Positions 45,751 to 60,100 of a stretch of 64,000 bases of DNA are shown here, one piece after another. Under the pieces are notes generated by a model. The model did not search any database. It had not been told where the DNA came from and saw only the letters and a list, made by a program, of their open reading frames with translations. The DNA lies in assembly GCA_032433765.1 (NCBI GenBank), contig JAVIAB010000124.1:76378119-76442118 (forward strand), in the 5' to 3' direction. Both the position numbers and the translations under genes were made by a program. Position 1 is the stretch's first letter; each line of letters begins with the position of its first letter. This DNA is from Megaustenia siamemsis. Taxonomy: Eukaryota > Mollusca > Gastropoda > Stylommatophora > Ariophantidae.

Positions 45751-47150
45751 TCTTGCATTATGAAGCTTCACTGCCTTTTTCTTTTTTATAAAAAATTCCA
45801 TTTATACTATGCACTTGATCTGTGAAGTCCATTGTGACTTCAGATTTATTTACAATACATAGATTTATATTTAAGCTGTGATTTGTCTGGAATGCTGTAC
45901 AATTTTTGGCTTCTAAGCAGTTTCTTTTTGTGGCATCTAAAGAACATGTTAATCATGTGGCTTACTGGTAGATCACTTTATTGAAATTTATTATGTTTGA
46001 TCTAATTATTCATTATAGATTTGTTTTCTTAGTGCTATTTGCTGCATATGTTTCTGTTTTAGCCAAAAATGAGACTGTTTTCTCCTCATAACCAAACAAG
46101 GGACATTTGTTTCTCATTACAGTCAGTATATTGTTGCTTGTAACAGATTCGGGTGGTAACAGCATTATCCTTGAAAAACCAGTGGGACTATCATGAAACT
46201 TTTCTTTTTCTGTGTTTACCCAAAGACTACTTCATTGCTTGCCCTTGAATGTTAAATGGGTTGTGGTTTACAGCCAGTGGTGATTTATGTACTTTTCATT
46301 GAACTCCATAATTTTTGCCATAGAATTGATATGTTTGCAGCACTCATCTGCTAATCAGATCACCTCCCAGCTGTTGCAAGTTTTATCTGACAAACTCAGC
46401 TTTGGGATTCAGCGAGCCTTTAAACATGGGAAATGCGTTGCACTGATGTGCTGCTGACATTATGAGTAGATAGACATAGAAAGATATGGATACTCCACAG
46501 TAATTCCCCATTGACTAGTATCTTCTTTAAATTATTTTTTTGTAAAATGATAAATAGCCTTGATCATGAAATGATATATGTGTTTTTTTATCTCTGATGA
46601 CCAGATATGACTTCAGTAATCAAGGAATATAATTATGCTGTAAAGAAGTTACAATCTGTTGAACTACATAAGTCTATCATTGCCTTATTGTGAGGGGAAA
46701 AGATTTAGTTCTTAAATTATGGAAGGAAACAGTTTATGTAAACAGCAAACCTCACCATTCCTTCTGCCTGAAAGGCACTATCGAGCTGTGACAGTTTGAC
46801 TGAGGACACACCAATGTAGACTTTTGGTTGTCTGATTCACCCAGAATAATCCACACCCATGAATGTCTATCTGGAGTACACACTCCACAACTCACAAACT
46901 TACAAAATCTCTTAGTGTTGTTCCACTAATATGTCAGCCCAGACAAGGCCTGCTTGTTATTTGTGCTCTTTGAACAACTCACAAGTGTAGGCTGGCCTTC
47001 CTAACACCATTTTTCATTGGATAGCAAGGTGAAACAGACTTGCCAATGGTCGCAGAAAAATACTAGAAACACCTGAGAGTGATGTTTGGTGGCAACCATT
47101 ATTATCATGTTGGGCATCTCATGTTTTAATGTAAGTAACAGCAATGAAGT
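45751..47150. other. Intron sequence, nothing recognised
   Basis: No exon with consistent phase, no tandem repeat and no clear transposon motif. The right end may hold further decayed parts of the LINE at 47158. Confidence 0.45.
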
Positions 47151-47157
47151 GTTGGTG

Positions 47158-47400
47158 GCTGCACAAATTGAAAGCACATGTTCACGCCACCATGTGATCC
47201 TGTCTATGACGTATTATGGTTTACTCTTACACTGACCAACAGTGTGAGTAGTTAGAACATACCAAAAATAAAGCAGCACAGATTGTCCTAGGTTGCACTA
47301 GAGATATGTCCTCTGTGGTGATGCCTGGACTGATCTAAATAAAATCCACACTTGTTTTTGTCTACTTTGTCCAGGGTGTCTGATAACAATAGGCATTCAT
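47158..47400 (+). pseudogene. Decayed LINE reverse transcriptase C-terminal fragment
   Basis: Near 47255-47335 one frame reads EHTKNKAAQIVLGCTRDMSS then VVMPGLI. The .A.RIVLGCTRD..V.AM..L pattern is typical of the region between reverse transcriptase and RNase H in Jockey-like LINEs. Flanking sequence is broken by stops. It may belong to the same group as the RNase H fragment at 29595-30340. Confidence 0.55.
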
Positions 47401-47570
47401 TTCATAAAAACATAGCCACTCAGGCAGATGAGAATTAAAGAGACAATATTACTGCCATTATGTGGCATAGGATGATAGAAATGTTGTATTGGTAACTTCA
47501 TTTATAACCATAACCAAGGGGAACTTGTTACTCAATAGCAGCAAGTTTTCTCTAACAGCATTGAGAATAT

Positions 47571-48104
47571 CCTCTGTGAGAGAACAGATCTCAACTAACA
47601 TGCTGCTAAGTTTGATGCACTTGTATCTGCTCATGGGTCTGTGAGAGAACAGATCTCAACTAACATGCTGCTAAGTTTGATGCACTTGTATCTGCTCATA
47701 CAACTGTGAGAGAACAGATCTCAACTAACATGCTGCTAAGTTTGATGCACTTGTATCTGCTCATACAACTGTGAGAGAACAGATCTCAACTAACATGCTG
47801 CTAAGTTTGATGCACTTGTATCTGCTCATACAACTGTGAGAGAACAGGTCTCAACTAACATGCTGCTAAGTTTGATGCACTTGTATCTACTCATATAACT
47901 GTGAGAGAACAGATATCAACTAACATGCTGCTAAGTTTGATGCACTTGTATCTGCTCATGGGTCTGTGAGAGAACAGATCTCAACTAAACATGCTGCTAA
48001 GTTTGATGCACTTGTATCTGCTCATACAACTGTGAGAGAACAGATCTCAACTAACATGCTGCTAAGTTTGATGCACTTGTATCTGCTCATACAACTGTGA
48101 GAAA
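47571..48104 (+). repeat. 65-bp minisatellite, 8 copies, in PALS1 intron
   Basis: The unit is CTGTGAGAGAACAGATCTCA, ACTAACATGCTGCTAAGTTT, GATGCACTTGTATCTGCTCA, TACAA. Two copies carry CATGGGTCTG in place of CATACAACTG (near 47635 and 47960). The spacing of these variants suggests block duplication. Confidence 0.95.
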
Positions 48105-48675
48105 TTAGGCTTCTTTGCTAGAATGAGAGGTAAAATCTTCACCACACAAAGAGGAGCTTGTTGGCTAACTACATATGGCTGGAGCAGATACTGTAGCTTT
48201 GTGGTGGCTTCTTGAGACCCTTTAAGAATATAGATCTTGTGTCTGACCCTCTATTTCTGTTCTTTGTTAGGTCCAGAATAGTGGCTCCTCCTTGCAAATA
48301 GGTCACATTTGAGTCTGTGTCATTGAAACAATCTCAGAGGTTTGCCTCAAGGGTACCTGAAATAGAAACGTAGTTGAATAGGAAGATGCAGTGAATTCGC
48401 TCCATGATCACTTATTTGAGATTAGCACCATGATTGATGTGTGAGTGTATACCTTTGAGATCTTCTGAATTAGGAGTCGAGTAGAAGGGAAGAATGAGAG
48501 GTGTTTATAGCTAGCAATCTACAGCAACTATCATTTTGCATTCTTTACATCAAGTCAGTAAGGACTAAGTGCCTATAAATCCGTTGTGAGTATAAACAAA
48601 CTTTTTTCATGGGCTTGCAAATCACATTATGAGGATAGTAACCATCTGAGCTCAAAACCAAATTGTATCCTATGA
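48105..48675. other. Intron sequence, nothing recognised
   Basis: No repeat, exon or transposon motif was seen between the 65-bp array and the 3' end of the antisense LINE. Confidence 0.45.
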
Positions 48676-49861
48676 ATCTTCTTCTTCTCTTTTCTCTTTT
48701 CACTGATACCTAAAAGGTGTCGTGTTTATATCATTTGTCGTTCTTGAGCTGCTTGAATTGTCTGAATTAGTGATTTTCCTTTGTTGTTACATGTCTCTGT
48801 CACTGCATCTATCCATCTTCTTCTGGGTCTTCCTCTTGGTCTTTTTCCATGCATTCTCGAGAAGAACGCCCTTGATGGTGATTGGTAAGGATTCATTCTG
48901 ACCAGGTGGCCAAACCATTTAAGTTGTTGTTGTTCTATATATTCTTGGCAGGGTTTTGTTCCTACTATTTTTCTTATGGTTTCATTTGGTATTCTATCTC
49001 TCCTTGTGTTGTTTGTTACTTTTCACAAGCATCGCATCTCACATGTATTGATCTTTCTTAACTGTGATTTAGAAAGGGTCCATGTTTGACTTTCATAGCA
49101 CAAAGTTGGTATGAAAATGCTATTTATCATTTGTTGTTTAGCTGGCATAGAAATGTTTGGATGTCTTAGCAATGGTGAAAGCTGGTATGTGACAGCATTT
49201 GCTTTTTGTATTCTCATGTCAATTTCTCTGTCTAGTTTTCCATCTTCTGTGAACATTGTGCCCAAATACTTGAATTCTTCTACTTGTTTTATCTCTTTAT
49301 CTTTGATCTTAATGTTTAATGGGTGTCTTAATTTGCTTATTCTCATAGCCTCTGTTTTTGCTGTGTTAATTTTCATACTGTAGTTTGTGCAGCTTTTATC
49401 TAGAGATGTTATATGCTGTTGTAACAAGTTTTCGTCCTCATATATTAGGCATTGGTCATCTGCGAAAAGTAGCTCGTTGATGTTGGAATTTTCTACCTGT
49501 ATATTATTATTTGATTTTTCCTTATTGTTGGTTGTTTCCTGATTTATTTTGTCCATATATATGATGAAGAGGTGAGAGGACACATCCTTGTCTTACACCT
49601 GTTGTAACCTGAAACCATTCTGACAGACCTTCCGATGTACTAACGGCACTTTGACTGTTTTTATATAATGCCATTATATTATCTAGTAGTTGTCCTGCTA
49701 CACCATAGGTTTCTAAAGTTTGCCAAAGTTTGTTCCTGTCCACATGATCAAATGCTTTTTCCTGATCTATAAACACTATATTTAGGTTTCTGTCATATTC
49801 TATTGTTTTTTCACATAGTTGTCTCAATGTAAATATAGCATCAGTACAGCTTTTGCCTTAT
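48676..49861 (-). pseudogene. 5'-truncated non-LTR retrotransposon, antisense in PALS1 intron
   Basis: On the minus strand it starts mid-domain at GKSCTDAIFTLRQL and runs through IVFIDQEKAFDHVDRNKLW, VTTGVRQGCVLSP, NELLFADDQCLI (catalytic box), VEEFKYLGTMFTEDGKLDRE, LKWFGHLVRM and GKRPRGRPRRRWIDAV to a stop at 48726-48728. Only two lesions break it: a frameshift near 49550-49583, just after VLSP, and a TGA at 49023-49025 where the frame otherwise continues for 98 codons (CGA to TGA would explain it). The 3' tail is a short GAAGAAGAAG run near 48680. The endonuclease is missing because of 5' truncation. It is the least decayed LINE in the window and so probably the youngest. Confidence 0.88.
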
Positions 49862-50212
49862 CACAAGAACGCTTGAATTTCTTTTACTACTGGCATTGAA
49901 ATTCACTTATAATTTAAATTTGACTCCCATAGAAAATTGCATCGTGTTACCAGCACAGTCACACACCGGAAAGTCATCCTATGATTAAAACTTGAAAATT
50001 GTGATTTTTTAGAAGTTGCAGTACAAAACATGTTGTAATGAGACTTATACGTTCAATGACTAATGTAATAAAAAAAATACACCAGACATTTTTCTCTTAA
50101 TTCAGCATAATTTGTGTCAGGTCATAACATTCCTCAACCATTGTTTTTTTTTATGCTTTGTTGATTGTCATTGATATAATAATATTTATTACTTTCTCAC
50201 TCATCACTGTAG

Positions 50213-50349
50213 GAGTTGAAGACCTTTTCTCAAGCCTCCATCATATTCGCAACAAATTACCTGGTCCTGAAGACCAGAAGTTCATTTCATTTTTGAGGTC
50301 ACTTTTCCAGAATGAACATTTTCAACAGGCAGTCAGCCTGCACAATCAG
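50213..50349 (+). CDS. PALS1: PALS1 exon E with L27N domain
   Basis: The acceptor is CATCACTGTAG|GAGTTG and the donor AATCAG|GTAACT. The exon is 137 nt, phase 1 to 0. It encodes VEDLFSSLHHIRNKL, a PGPED turn, then FISFLRSLFQNEHFQQAVSL and HNQ. Human PALS1 reads IEDLFSSLKHI...LLQLVQNKDFQNAFKIHN in the same place. This is most of the first L27 domain, the helix bundle through which PALS1 binds the L27 domain of PATJ. Upstream stop codons and the phase match with exon D fix the start. The next exon (L27C) is not seen. Confidence 0.96.
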
Positions 50350-51145
50350 GTAACTACCTTCTATAATGTGCTTTCCATAGTTTATCAATTACATTGGTTA
50401 TGGTAATGTGCACATTAGTGTAACTATGTTGCATTGTAAAAATGCTGACTATTTATTGAAATGTGACTAAATGAAGCAATAAGTCATTGATGGCCTTTTT
50501 AAGGAGGAAAACTTATAGTTCCATAGCTAAACAATGACAGGACAATGTTATTGATGATTAGAACCTCCATGGCTAGGTCCTGTTATCAGTGCTAGCAGAC
50601 CTTGTGATCGGGAGTTTACTATTGTAGATACTGACAACTGTTATTGGCTTAGATTATCTCACACCAATGATTTTTAATTGAAGCTGGAGTGAGATCACAT
50701 ACGTTAGGTCTCTCCAATGATCTGTGAAACATGACCTAGCTTGAATAGATGAATTGAAAGCCATGGGGCTGCCATCTTGATCTGTTACAGTTTGTCTTGA
50801 TCTATCAAGACCACCAGCTGAGCACAGAAGAAAAGCATCAAGTTTGCTGTATGGTATGTAGAAGAAATGTGAAGCAGGAAAAAATCTTGTTTGGTCATAA
50901 TGAATGTGTGATTAATGTTGTTGCTGTGTGAGCTCTAGAGCACTTGATATTTTCTTCCTTCAGAGCACCTCAACAGACACTTATATACCTGCTGCATTTA
51001 CTGACCAGATGATCCTAAAATCTTAAAATGCCTGGAATGGTTTATGTGTCATATGCCAGGGCCACTAGACTTTAAGTCCATGTCATAATGAGGCGTTGAT
51101 TGCAACATTCAAACCCCGGGTTCTCCTATTGATGGAATACTTTTC
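50350..51145. other. PALS1 intron, nothing recognised
   Basis: Unique sequence between exon E and the large array. No L27C-like frame or exon border with phase 0 was found. Confidence 0.5.
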
Positions 51146-54100
51146 ACAACTCCACTACCACACCTCCCACGTTAGTCTTGTATTTTCTAGTCTCCACTAC
51201 CACACCTCCCACATTAGTCTTGTATTTTCTAGTCTCCACTACCACACCTCCACATTAGTCTTGTATTTCCTACAGTCTCCACTACCACACCTCCCCACAT
51301 TAGTCTTGTATTTTCTAGTCTCCACTACCACACCTCCCACATTTGTCTCTTGTAGTCTCCACTACCACACCTCCCACATTAGTCTTGTATTTTCTAGTCT
51401 CCCACTACACACCACTCCACATTTGTCTCTTGTAGTCCTCCACTACCACACCTTCCACATTAGTCCTTGTATTTCTAGTCTCCACTACCACACCTCCCAT
51501 ATTTGTCTCTTGTAGTCTCCACTACCACAACTCCCACATTAGTCTCATGTATTTTTCTAATCTCCACTACCACACCCTCCCACATTTGTCTCTTTGTAGT
51601 CTCCACTACCACACCTCCCATTAGTCTCTTGTATTTTCTAGTCTCCACTACACACCTCCCACATTAGTCTTGTATTTTCCAGTCTTTCACTACCACACCT
51701 CCCACATTTGTCTCTTGTAGTCTCCACTACCACACCTCCCACATTAGTTTTTTGTATTTTCTAGTCTCCACTACCACACCTCCTGCATTAGTCTTGTATC
51801 TTCTAGTCTCCACTTCCCTCCCACATTAGTCTTGTTTCTACAGTCCTCCACTACCACACCTCCCACATTAGTCTTGTATCTTCTACAGTCTCCATTACCA
51901 CACACCTCCCACATTAGTCTTGTATCTTCTACAGTCTCTGCTACCACACCTCCACATTATTCTCTTGTATCTTCTGCAGTCTCCACTACCACACCTCCCA
52001 CATTAGTCTTGTATCTTCTACGTCTCCACTTCCCTCCCACATTAGTCTTGTTTCTACAGTCTCAACTACGACACCTCCCATATTAGTCTTGTATCTTCTA
52101 CAGTCTCCACTACGACACCTCCCACTTTAGTCTTGTATCTTCTACAGTCTCCACTACCACACCTCCCATATTAGTCTCTTATATTTTCTACAGTCTCCAC
52201 TACCACACCTCCCATATTAGTCTTGTATCTTCTACAGTCTCCACTACCACACCTCCCATATTAGTCTTGTATCTTCTACAGTCTCCACTACCACACCTCC
52301 CATATTAGTCTTGTATCTTCTACAGTCTCCACTACGACACCTCCCATATTAGTCTTGTATCTTCTACAGTCTCCACTACGACACCTCCCACATTAGTCTT
52401 GTATCTTCTACAGTCTCCACTATGACACCTCCCATATTAGTCTTGTATCTTCTACAGTCTCCACTACCACACCTCCCATATTAGTCTTGTATCTTCTACA
52501 GTCTCCACTACCACACCTCCCATATTAGTCTTGTATCTTCTACAGTCTCCACTACCACACCTCCCACATTAGTCTTGTATCTTCTACAGTCTCCACTACC
52601 ACACCTCCCATATTAGTCTTGTATCTTCTACAGTCTCCATTACCACACCTCCCATATTAGTCTTGTATCTTCTACAGTCTCCACTACCACACCTCCCATA
52701 TTAGTCTTGTATCTTCTACAGTCTCCACTACCACACCTCCCATATTAGTCTTGTATCTTCTACAGTCTCCACTACGACACCTCCCACATTAGTCTTGTAT
52801 CTTCTACAGTCTCCACTACCACACCTCCCATATTAGTCTCTTATATTTTCTACAGTCTCCACTACCACACCTCCCATATTAGTCTCTTATATTTTCTACA
52901 GTCTCCACTACGACACCTCCACATTAGTCTTGTATCTTCTACAGTCTCCACTACCACACCTCCATATTAGTCTCTTGTATTTTCTACAGTCTCCACTACC
53001 ACACCTCCCATATTAGTCTTGTATCTTCTACAGTCTCCACTACGACACCTCCCACATTAGTCTTGTATCTTCTACAGTCTCCACTACCACACCTCCCATA
53101 TTAGTCTTGTATCTTCTACAGTCTCCACTACCACACCTCCCATATTAGTCTTGTATTTTCTACAGTCTCCACTACCACACCTCCCATATTAGTCTTATAT
53201 TTTCTACAGTCTCCACTACCACACCTCCCATATTAGTCTCTTGTATTTTCTACAGTCTCTGCTACCACACCTCCCACATTAGTCTCTTGTATCTTCTGCA
53301 GTCTCCACTACCACACCTCCCACATTAGTCTTGTATCTTCTACAGTCTCCACTTCCCTCCCATATTAATCGTGTATCTTCTACAGTCTCTACTACCACAC
53401 CTCCCACATTAGTCTTGTATCTTCTACAGTCTCCACTACCACACCTCCCACATTAGTCTTGTATCTTCTACAGTCTCCAATTCCCTCCCATATTAGTCGT
53501 GTATCTTCTGCAGTCTCCACTACCACACCTCCCACATTAGTCTTGTATCTTCTACAGTCTCCACTTCCCTCCCATATTAGTCGTGTATCTTCTACAGTCT
53601 CCACTACCACACCTCCCACATTAGTCTTGTATCTTCTACAGTCTCCACTTCCCTCCCATATTAGTCGTGTATCTTCTACAGTCTCCACTACCACACCTCC
53701 CATATTAGTCGTGTATCTTCTACAGTCTCCACTACCACACCTCCCATATTAGTCGTGTATCTTCTACAGTCTCCACTACCACACCTCCCACATTAGTCTT
53801 GTATCTTCTACAGTCTCCACTTCCCTCCCACATTAGTCTTGTATCTTCTACAGTCTCCACTACCACACCTCTCACATTAGTCTTGTATCTTCTACAGTCT
53901 CCACTACCACACCTCCCATATTAGTCTTGTATCTTCTACAGTCTCCACTACCACACCTCCCAAATTAGTCTTGTATCTTCTACAGTCTCCACTACCACAC
54001 CTCCCATATTAGTCTTGTATCTTCTACAGTCTCCACTACCACACCTCCCATATTAGTCGTGTATCTTCTACAGTCTCCACTACCACACCTCCCAAATTAG

Positions 54101-57100
54101 TCTTGTATCTTCTACAGTCTCCACTACCACACCTCCCAAATTAGTCTTGTATCTTCTACAGTCTCCACTACCACACCTCCCATATTAGTCTTGTATCTTC
54201 TACAGTCTCCACTACCACACCTCCCAAATTAGTCTTGTATCTTCTACAGTCTCCACTTTCCTCCCACATTAGTCTTGTATCTTCTACAGTCTTCACTACC
54301 ACACCTCCCAAATTAGTCTTGTATCTTCTACAGTCTCCACTTCCTCCCACATTAGTCTTGTATCTTCTACAGTCTCCACTACCACACCTCCCAAATTAGT
54401 CTTGTATCTTCTACAGTCTCCACTTTCTCCCGCATTAGTCTTGTATCTTCTACAGTCTCCGCTACCACACCTCCCATATTAGTCTCTTGTATTTTCTACA
54501 GTCTCCACTACCACACCTCCCATATTAGTCTCTTGTATTTTCTACAGTCTCCTCTACCAAACCTCCAATATTAGTCTCTTGTATTTTCTACAGTCTCCAC
54601 TACCACGCCTCCCATATTAGTCTTGTATTTCCTACAGTCTCCACTACCACTCCTCCAATATTAGTCTCTTGTATTTTCTACAGTCTCCAGTACCACACCT
54701 CCCATATTAGTCTCTTGTATTTTCTACAGTCTCCACTACCACACCTCCCATATAAATCTTTTGTATTTTCTACAGTCTCCACTACCACACCTCCAATATT
54801 AGTCTCTTGTATTTTCTATAGTCTCCACTTCCCTCCCACATTAGTCTTTTGTATCTTCTACAGTCTCCACTACCACACCTCCCATATTAGTCTCTTGTAT
54901 TTTCTACAGTCTCCACTACCATACCTCCCATATTAGTCTCTTGTATATTCTACAGTCTCCACTACCACACCTCCCATATTAGTCTCTTGTATTTTCTAGT
55001 CTCCACTACCACACCTCCCATATTAGTCTCTTGTATCTTCTACAGTCTCCACTACCACACCTCCCATATTAGTCTCTTGTATTTTCTACAGTCTCCACTA
55101 CCACACCTCCAATATTAGTCTCTTGTATTTTCTACAGTCTCCGCTACCACACCTCCCATATTAGTCTCTTGTATTTTCTACAGTCTCCACTACCACACCT
55201 CCCATATTAGTCTTGTATTTCCTACAGTCTCCACTACCACACCTCCAATATTAGTCTCTTGTATTTTCTACAGTCTCCACTACCACACCTCCCATATTAG
55301 TCTTGTATTTCCTACAGTCTCCTCTACCACACCTCCAATATTAGTCTCTTGTATTTTCTACAGTCTCCACTACCACACCTCCCATATTAGTCTTGTATTT
55401 CCTACAGTCTCCACTACCACACATCCCATATTAGTCTTGTATTTTCTACAGTCTCCACTACCACACCTCCCATATTAGTCTTGTATCTTCTACAGTCTCC
55501 ACTACCACACCTCCCATATTAGTCTTGTATCTTCTACAGTCTCCACTACCACACCTCCCATATTAGTCTTGTATCTTCTACAGTCTCCACTACAACACCT
55601 CCCACATTAGTCTTGTATCTTCTAAAGTCTCCACTACCACACCTCCCATATTAGTCTCTTATATTTTCTACAGTCTCCACTACCACACCTCCCATATTAG
55701 TCTCTTATATTTCTACAGTCTCCACTACGACACCTCCCACATTAGTCTTGTATCTTCTACAGTCTCCACTACCACACCTCCCATATTAGTCTTGTACCTT
55801 CTACAGTCTCCACTACCACACCTCCCATATTAGTCTTGTATCTTCTACAGTCTCCACTACGACACCTCCCACATTAGTCTTGTATCTTCTACAGTCTCCA
55901 CTACCACACCTCCCATATTAGTCTTGTATCTTCTACAGTCTCCACTACCACAACTCCCATATTAGACTTGTATTTTCTACAGTCTCCACTACCACACCTC
56001 CCATATTAGTCTTATATTTTCTACAGTCTCCACTACCACACCTCCCATATTAGTCTCTTGTATTTTCTACAGTCTCTGCTACCACACCTCCCACATTAGT
56101 CTCTTGTATCTTCTGCAGTCTCCACTACCACACCTCCCACATTAGTCTTGTATCTTCTACAGTCTCCACTTCCCTCCCATATTAATCGTGTATCTTCTAC
56201 AGTCTCCACTACCACACCTCCCACATTAGTCTTGTATCTTCTACAGTCTCCACTACCACACCTCCCACATTAGTCTTGTATCTTCTAGTCTCCTATTCCC
56301 TCCCATATTAGTCGTGTATCTTCTGCAGTCTCCACTACCACACCTCCCACATTAGTCTTGTATCTTCTACAGTCTCCACTTCCCTCCCATATTAGTCGTG
56401 TATCTTCTACAGTCTCCACTACCACACCTCCCACATTAGTCTTGTATCTTCTACAGTCTCCACTTCCCTCCCATATTAGTCGTGTATCTTCTACAGTCTC
56501 CACTACCACACCTCCCATATTAGTCGTGTATCTTCTACAGTCTCCACTACCACACCTCCCATATTAGTCATGTATCTTCTACAGTCTCCACTACCACACC
56601 TCCCACATTAGTCTTGTATCTTCTACAGTCTCCACTTCCCTCCCACATTAGTCTTGTTTCTACAGTCTCAACTACGACACCTCCCATATTAGTCTTGTAT
56701 CTTCTACAGTCTCCACTACGACACCTCCCACTTTAGTCTTGTATCTTCTACAGTCTCCACTACCACACCTCCCATATTAGTCTTGTATCTTCTACAGTCT
56801 CCACTACCACACCTCCCATATTAGTCTTGTATCTTCTACAGTCTCCACTACGACACCTCCCATATTAGTCTTGTATCTTCTACAGTCTCCACTACGACAC
56901 CTCCCACATTAGTCTTGTATCTTCTACAGTCTCCTCTACCAAACCTCCAATATTAGTCTCTTGTATTTTCTACAGTCTCCACTACCACACCTCCCATATT
57001 AGTCTTGTATTTCCTACAGTCTCCACTACCACTCCTCCAATATTAGTCTCTTGTATTTTCTACAGTCTCCACTACCACACCTCCCATATTAGTCTCTTGT

Positions 57101-60100
57101 ATTTCTACAGTCTCCACTACCACACCTCCCATATTAGTCTTGTATTTCTACAGTCTCCACTACCACACCTCCAATATTAGTCTCTTGTATTTTCTATAGT
57201 CTCCACTTCCCTCCCACATTAGTCTTTTGTATCTTCTACAGTCTCCACTACCACACCTCCCATATTAGTCTCTTGTATTTTCTACAGTCTCCACTACCAT
57301 ACCTCCCATATTAGTCTCTTGTATATTCTACAGTCTCCACTACCACACCTCCATATTAGTCTCTTGTATTTTCTAGTCTCCACTACCACACCTCCCATAT
57401 TAGTCTCTTGTATTTTCTACAGTCTCCACTACCACACCTCCCATATTAGTCTCTTGTATTTTCTACAGTCTCCACTACCACACCTCCAATATTAGTCTCT
57501 TGTATTTTCTAGTCTCCACTACTACACCTCCCATATTAGTCTCTTGTGTTTTCTACAGTCTCCTCTACCAAACCTCCAATATTAGTCTCTTGTATTTTCT
57601 ACAGTCTCCGCTACCACACCTCCCATATTAGTCTCTTGTATTTTCTACAGTCTCCACTACCACACCTCCCATATTAGTCTTGTATTTCTACAGTCTCCAC
57701 TACCACACCTCCCATATTAGTCTCTTGTATTTTCTACAGTCTCCACTACCACACCTCCCATATTAGTCTTGTATTTCTACAGTCTCCTCTACCACACCTC
57801 CAATATTAGTCTCTTGTATTTCTACAGTCTCCACTACCACACCTCCCATATTAGTCTTGTATTTCTACAGTCTCCACTACCACACATCCCATATTAGTCT
57901 TGTATTTTCTACAGTCTCCACTACCACACCTCCCATATTAGTCTTGTATCTTCTACAGTCTCCACTACCACACCTCCCATATTAGTCTTGTATCTTCTAC
58001 AGTCTCCACTACCACACCTCCCATATTAGTCTTGTATCTTCTACAGTCTCCACTACGACACCTCCCACATTAGTCTTGTATCTTCTACAGTCTCCACTAC
58101 CACACCTCCCATATTAGTCTTTATATTTTCTACAGTCTCCACTACCACACCTCCCATATTAGTCTCTTATATTTCTACAGTCTCCACTACGACACCTCCC
58201 ACATTAGTCTTGTATCTTCTACAGTCTCCACTACCACACCTCCCATATTAGTCTTGTACCTTCTACAGTCTCCACTACCACACCTCCCATATTAGTCTTG
58301 TATCTTCTACAGTCTCCACTACACACCTCCCACATTAGTCTTGTATCTTCTACAGTCTCCACTACCACACCTCCCATATTAGTCTTGTATCTTCTACAGT
58401 CTCCACTACCACACCTCCCATATTAGTCTTGTATTTCTACAGTCTCCACTACCACACCTCCCATATTAGTCTTATATTTCTACAGTCTCCACTACCACAC
58501 CTCCCATATTAGTCTCTTGTATTTCTACAGTCTCTGCTACCACACCTCCCACATTAGTCTTGTATCTTCTACAGTCTCCACTTCCCTCCCATATTAATCG
58601 TGTATCTTCTACAGTCTCCACTACCACACCTCCCACATTAGTCTTGTATCTTCTACAGTCTCCACTACCACACCTCCCACATTAGTCTTGTATCTTCTAC
58701 AGTCTCCAATTCCCTCCCATATTAGTCGTGTATCTTCTACAGTCTCCACTACCACACCTCCCACATTAGTCTTGTATCTTCTACAGTCTCCACTTCCATC
58801 CCATATTAGTCGTGTATCTTCTACAGTCTCCACTACCACACCTCCCACATTAGTCTTGTATCTTCTACAGTCTCCACTTCCCTCCCATATTAGTCGTGTA
58901 TCTTCTACAGTCTCCACTACCACACCTCCATATTAGTCATGTATCTTCTACAGTCTCCACTACCACACCTCCATTAGTCATGTATCTTCTACAGTCTCCA
59001 CTACCACACCTCCCACATTAGTCTTGTATCTTCTACAGTCTCCACTTCCCTCCCACATTAGTCTTGTATCTTCTACAGTCTCCACTACCACACCTCCACA
59101 TTAGTCTTGTATCTTCTACAGTCTCCACTACCACACCTCCCATATTAGTCTTGTATCTTCTACAGTCTCCACTACCACACCTCCCAAATTAGTCTTGTAT
59201 CTTCTACAGTCTCCACTACACACCTCCCATATTAGTCTTGTATCTTCTAAGTCTCCACTACCACACCTCCCATATTAGTCGTGTATCTTCTACAGTCTCC
59301 ACTACCACACCTCCCAATTAGTCTTGTATTCTACAGTCTCCACTACACACCTCCCAAATTAGTCTTGTATCTTCTACAGTCTCCACTACCACACCTCCCA
59401 AATTAGTCTTGTATCTTCTACAGTCTCCACTACCACACCTCCCAAATTAGTCTTGTATCTTCTACAGTCTCCACTACCACACCTCCCATATTAGTCTTGT
59501 ATTTCCTACAGTCTCCACTACCACACCTCCAATATTAGTCTCTTGTATTTTCTACAGTCTCCACTACCACACCTCCCATATTAGTCTTGTATTTCCTACA
59601 GTCTCCTCTACCACACCTCCATATTAGTCTCTTGTATTTTCTACAGTCTCCACTACCACACCTCCCATATTAGTCTTGTATTTCTACAGTCTCCACTACC
59701 ACACCTCCATATTAGTCTTGTATTTTCTACAGTCTCCACTACCACACCTCCAATATTAGTCTCTTGTATTTTCTACAGTCTCCACTACCACACCTCCCAT
59801 ATTAGTCTCTTGTGTTTTCTATCTCCTCTACCACACCTCCATATTAGTCTCTTGTATTTTCTACAGTCTCCACTACCACACCTCCCATATTAGTCTCTTG
59901 TATTTCTACAGTCTCCACTACCACACCTCCCATATATCTCTTGTATTTTCTACAGTCTCCACTACCGCACCTCCAATATTAGTCTCTTGTATTTTCTATA
60001 GTCTCCATTCCCTCCCACATTAGTCTTTGTATCTTCTACAGTCTCCACTACCACACCTCCCATATTAGTCTCTTGTATTTTCTACAGTCTCCACTACCAT

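Larger units (their letters stand above)
32685..50349 (+). other. PALS1: Partial gene: PALS1/MPP5 (Stardust) polarity scaffold, five internal exons
   Basis: Five exons (32685-32975, 37422-37574, 40820-41265, 44452-44704, 50213-50349) have AG/GT borders. Their phases interlock: 1-1, 1-1, 1-0, 0-1, 1-0. Joined, they read about 426 codons with no stop. The identity comes from three conserved regions in the order known for PALS1/Stardust: the Par6-binding ECR1 motif, the basic ECR2 with an NTAFD motif, and the L27N start VEDLFSSLHHI (human IEDLFSSLKHI). In animals this MAGUK scaffold sits at apical junctions and links Crumbs to PATJ and Par6. Human PALS1 has about 120 residues before L27N, whereas here more than 380 precede it, as in the longer insect forms. 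The initiator exon and the L27C, PDZ, SH3 and GUK exons are not in the window. Confidence 0.93.

Noticed and set aside
49023..49827. Reverse transcriptase frames as a functional gene
   Set aside because: The element is 5'-truncated, lacks its endonuclease, and has a frameshift and a nonsense codon.
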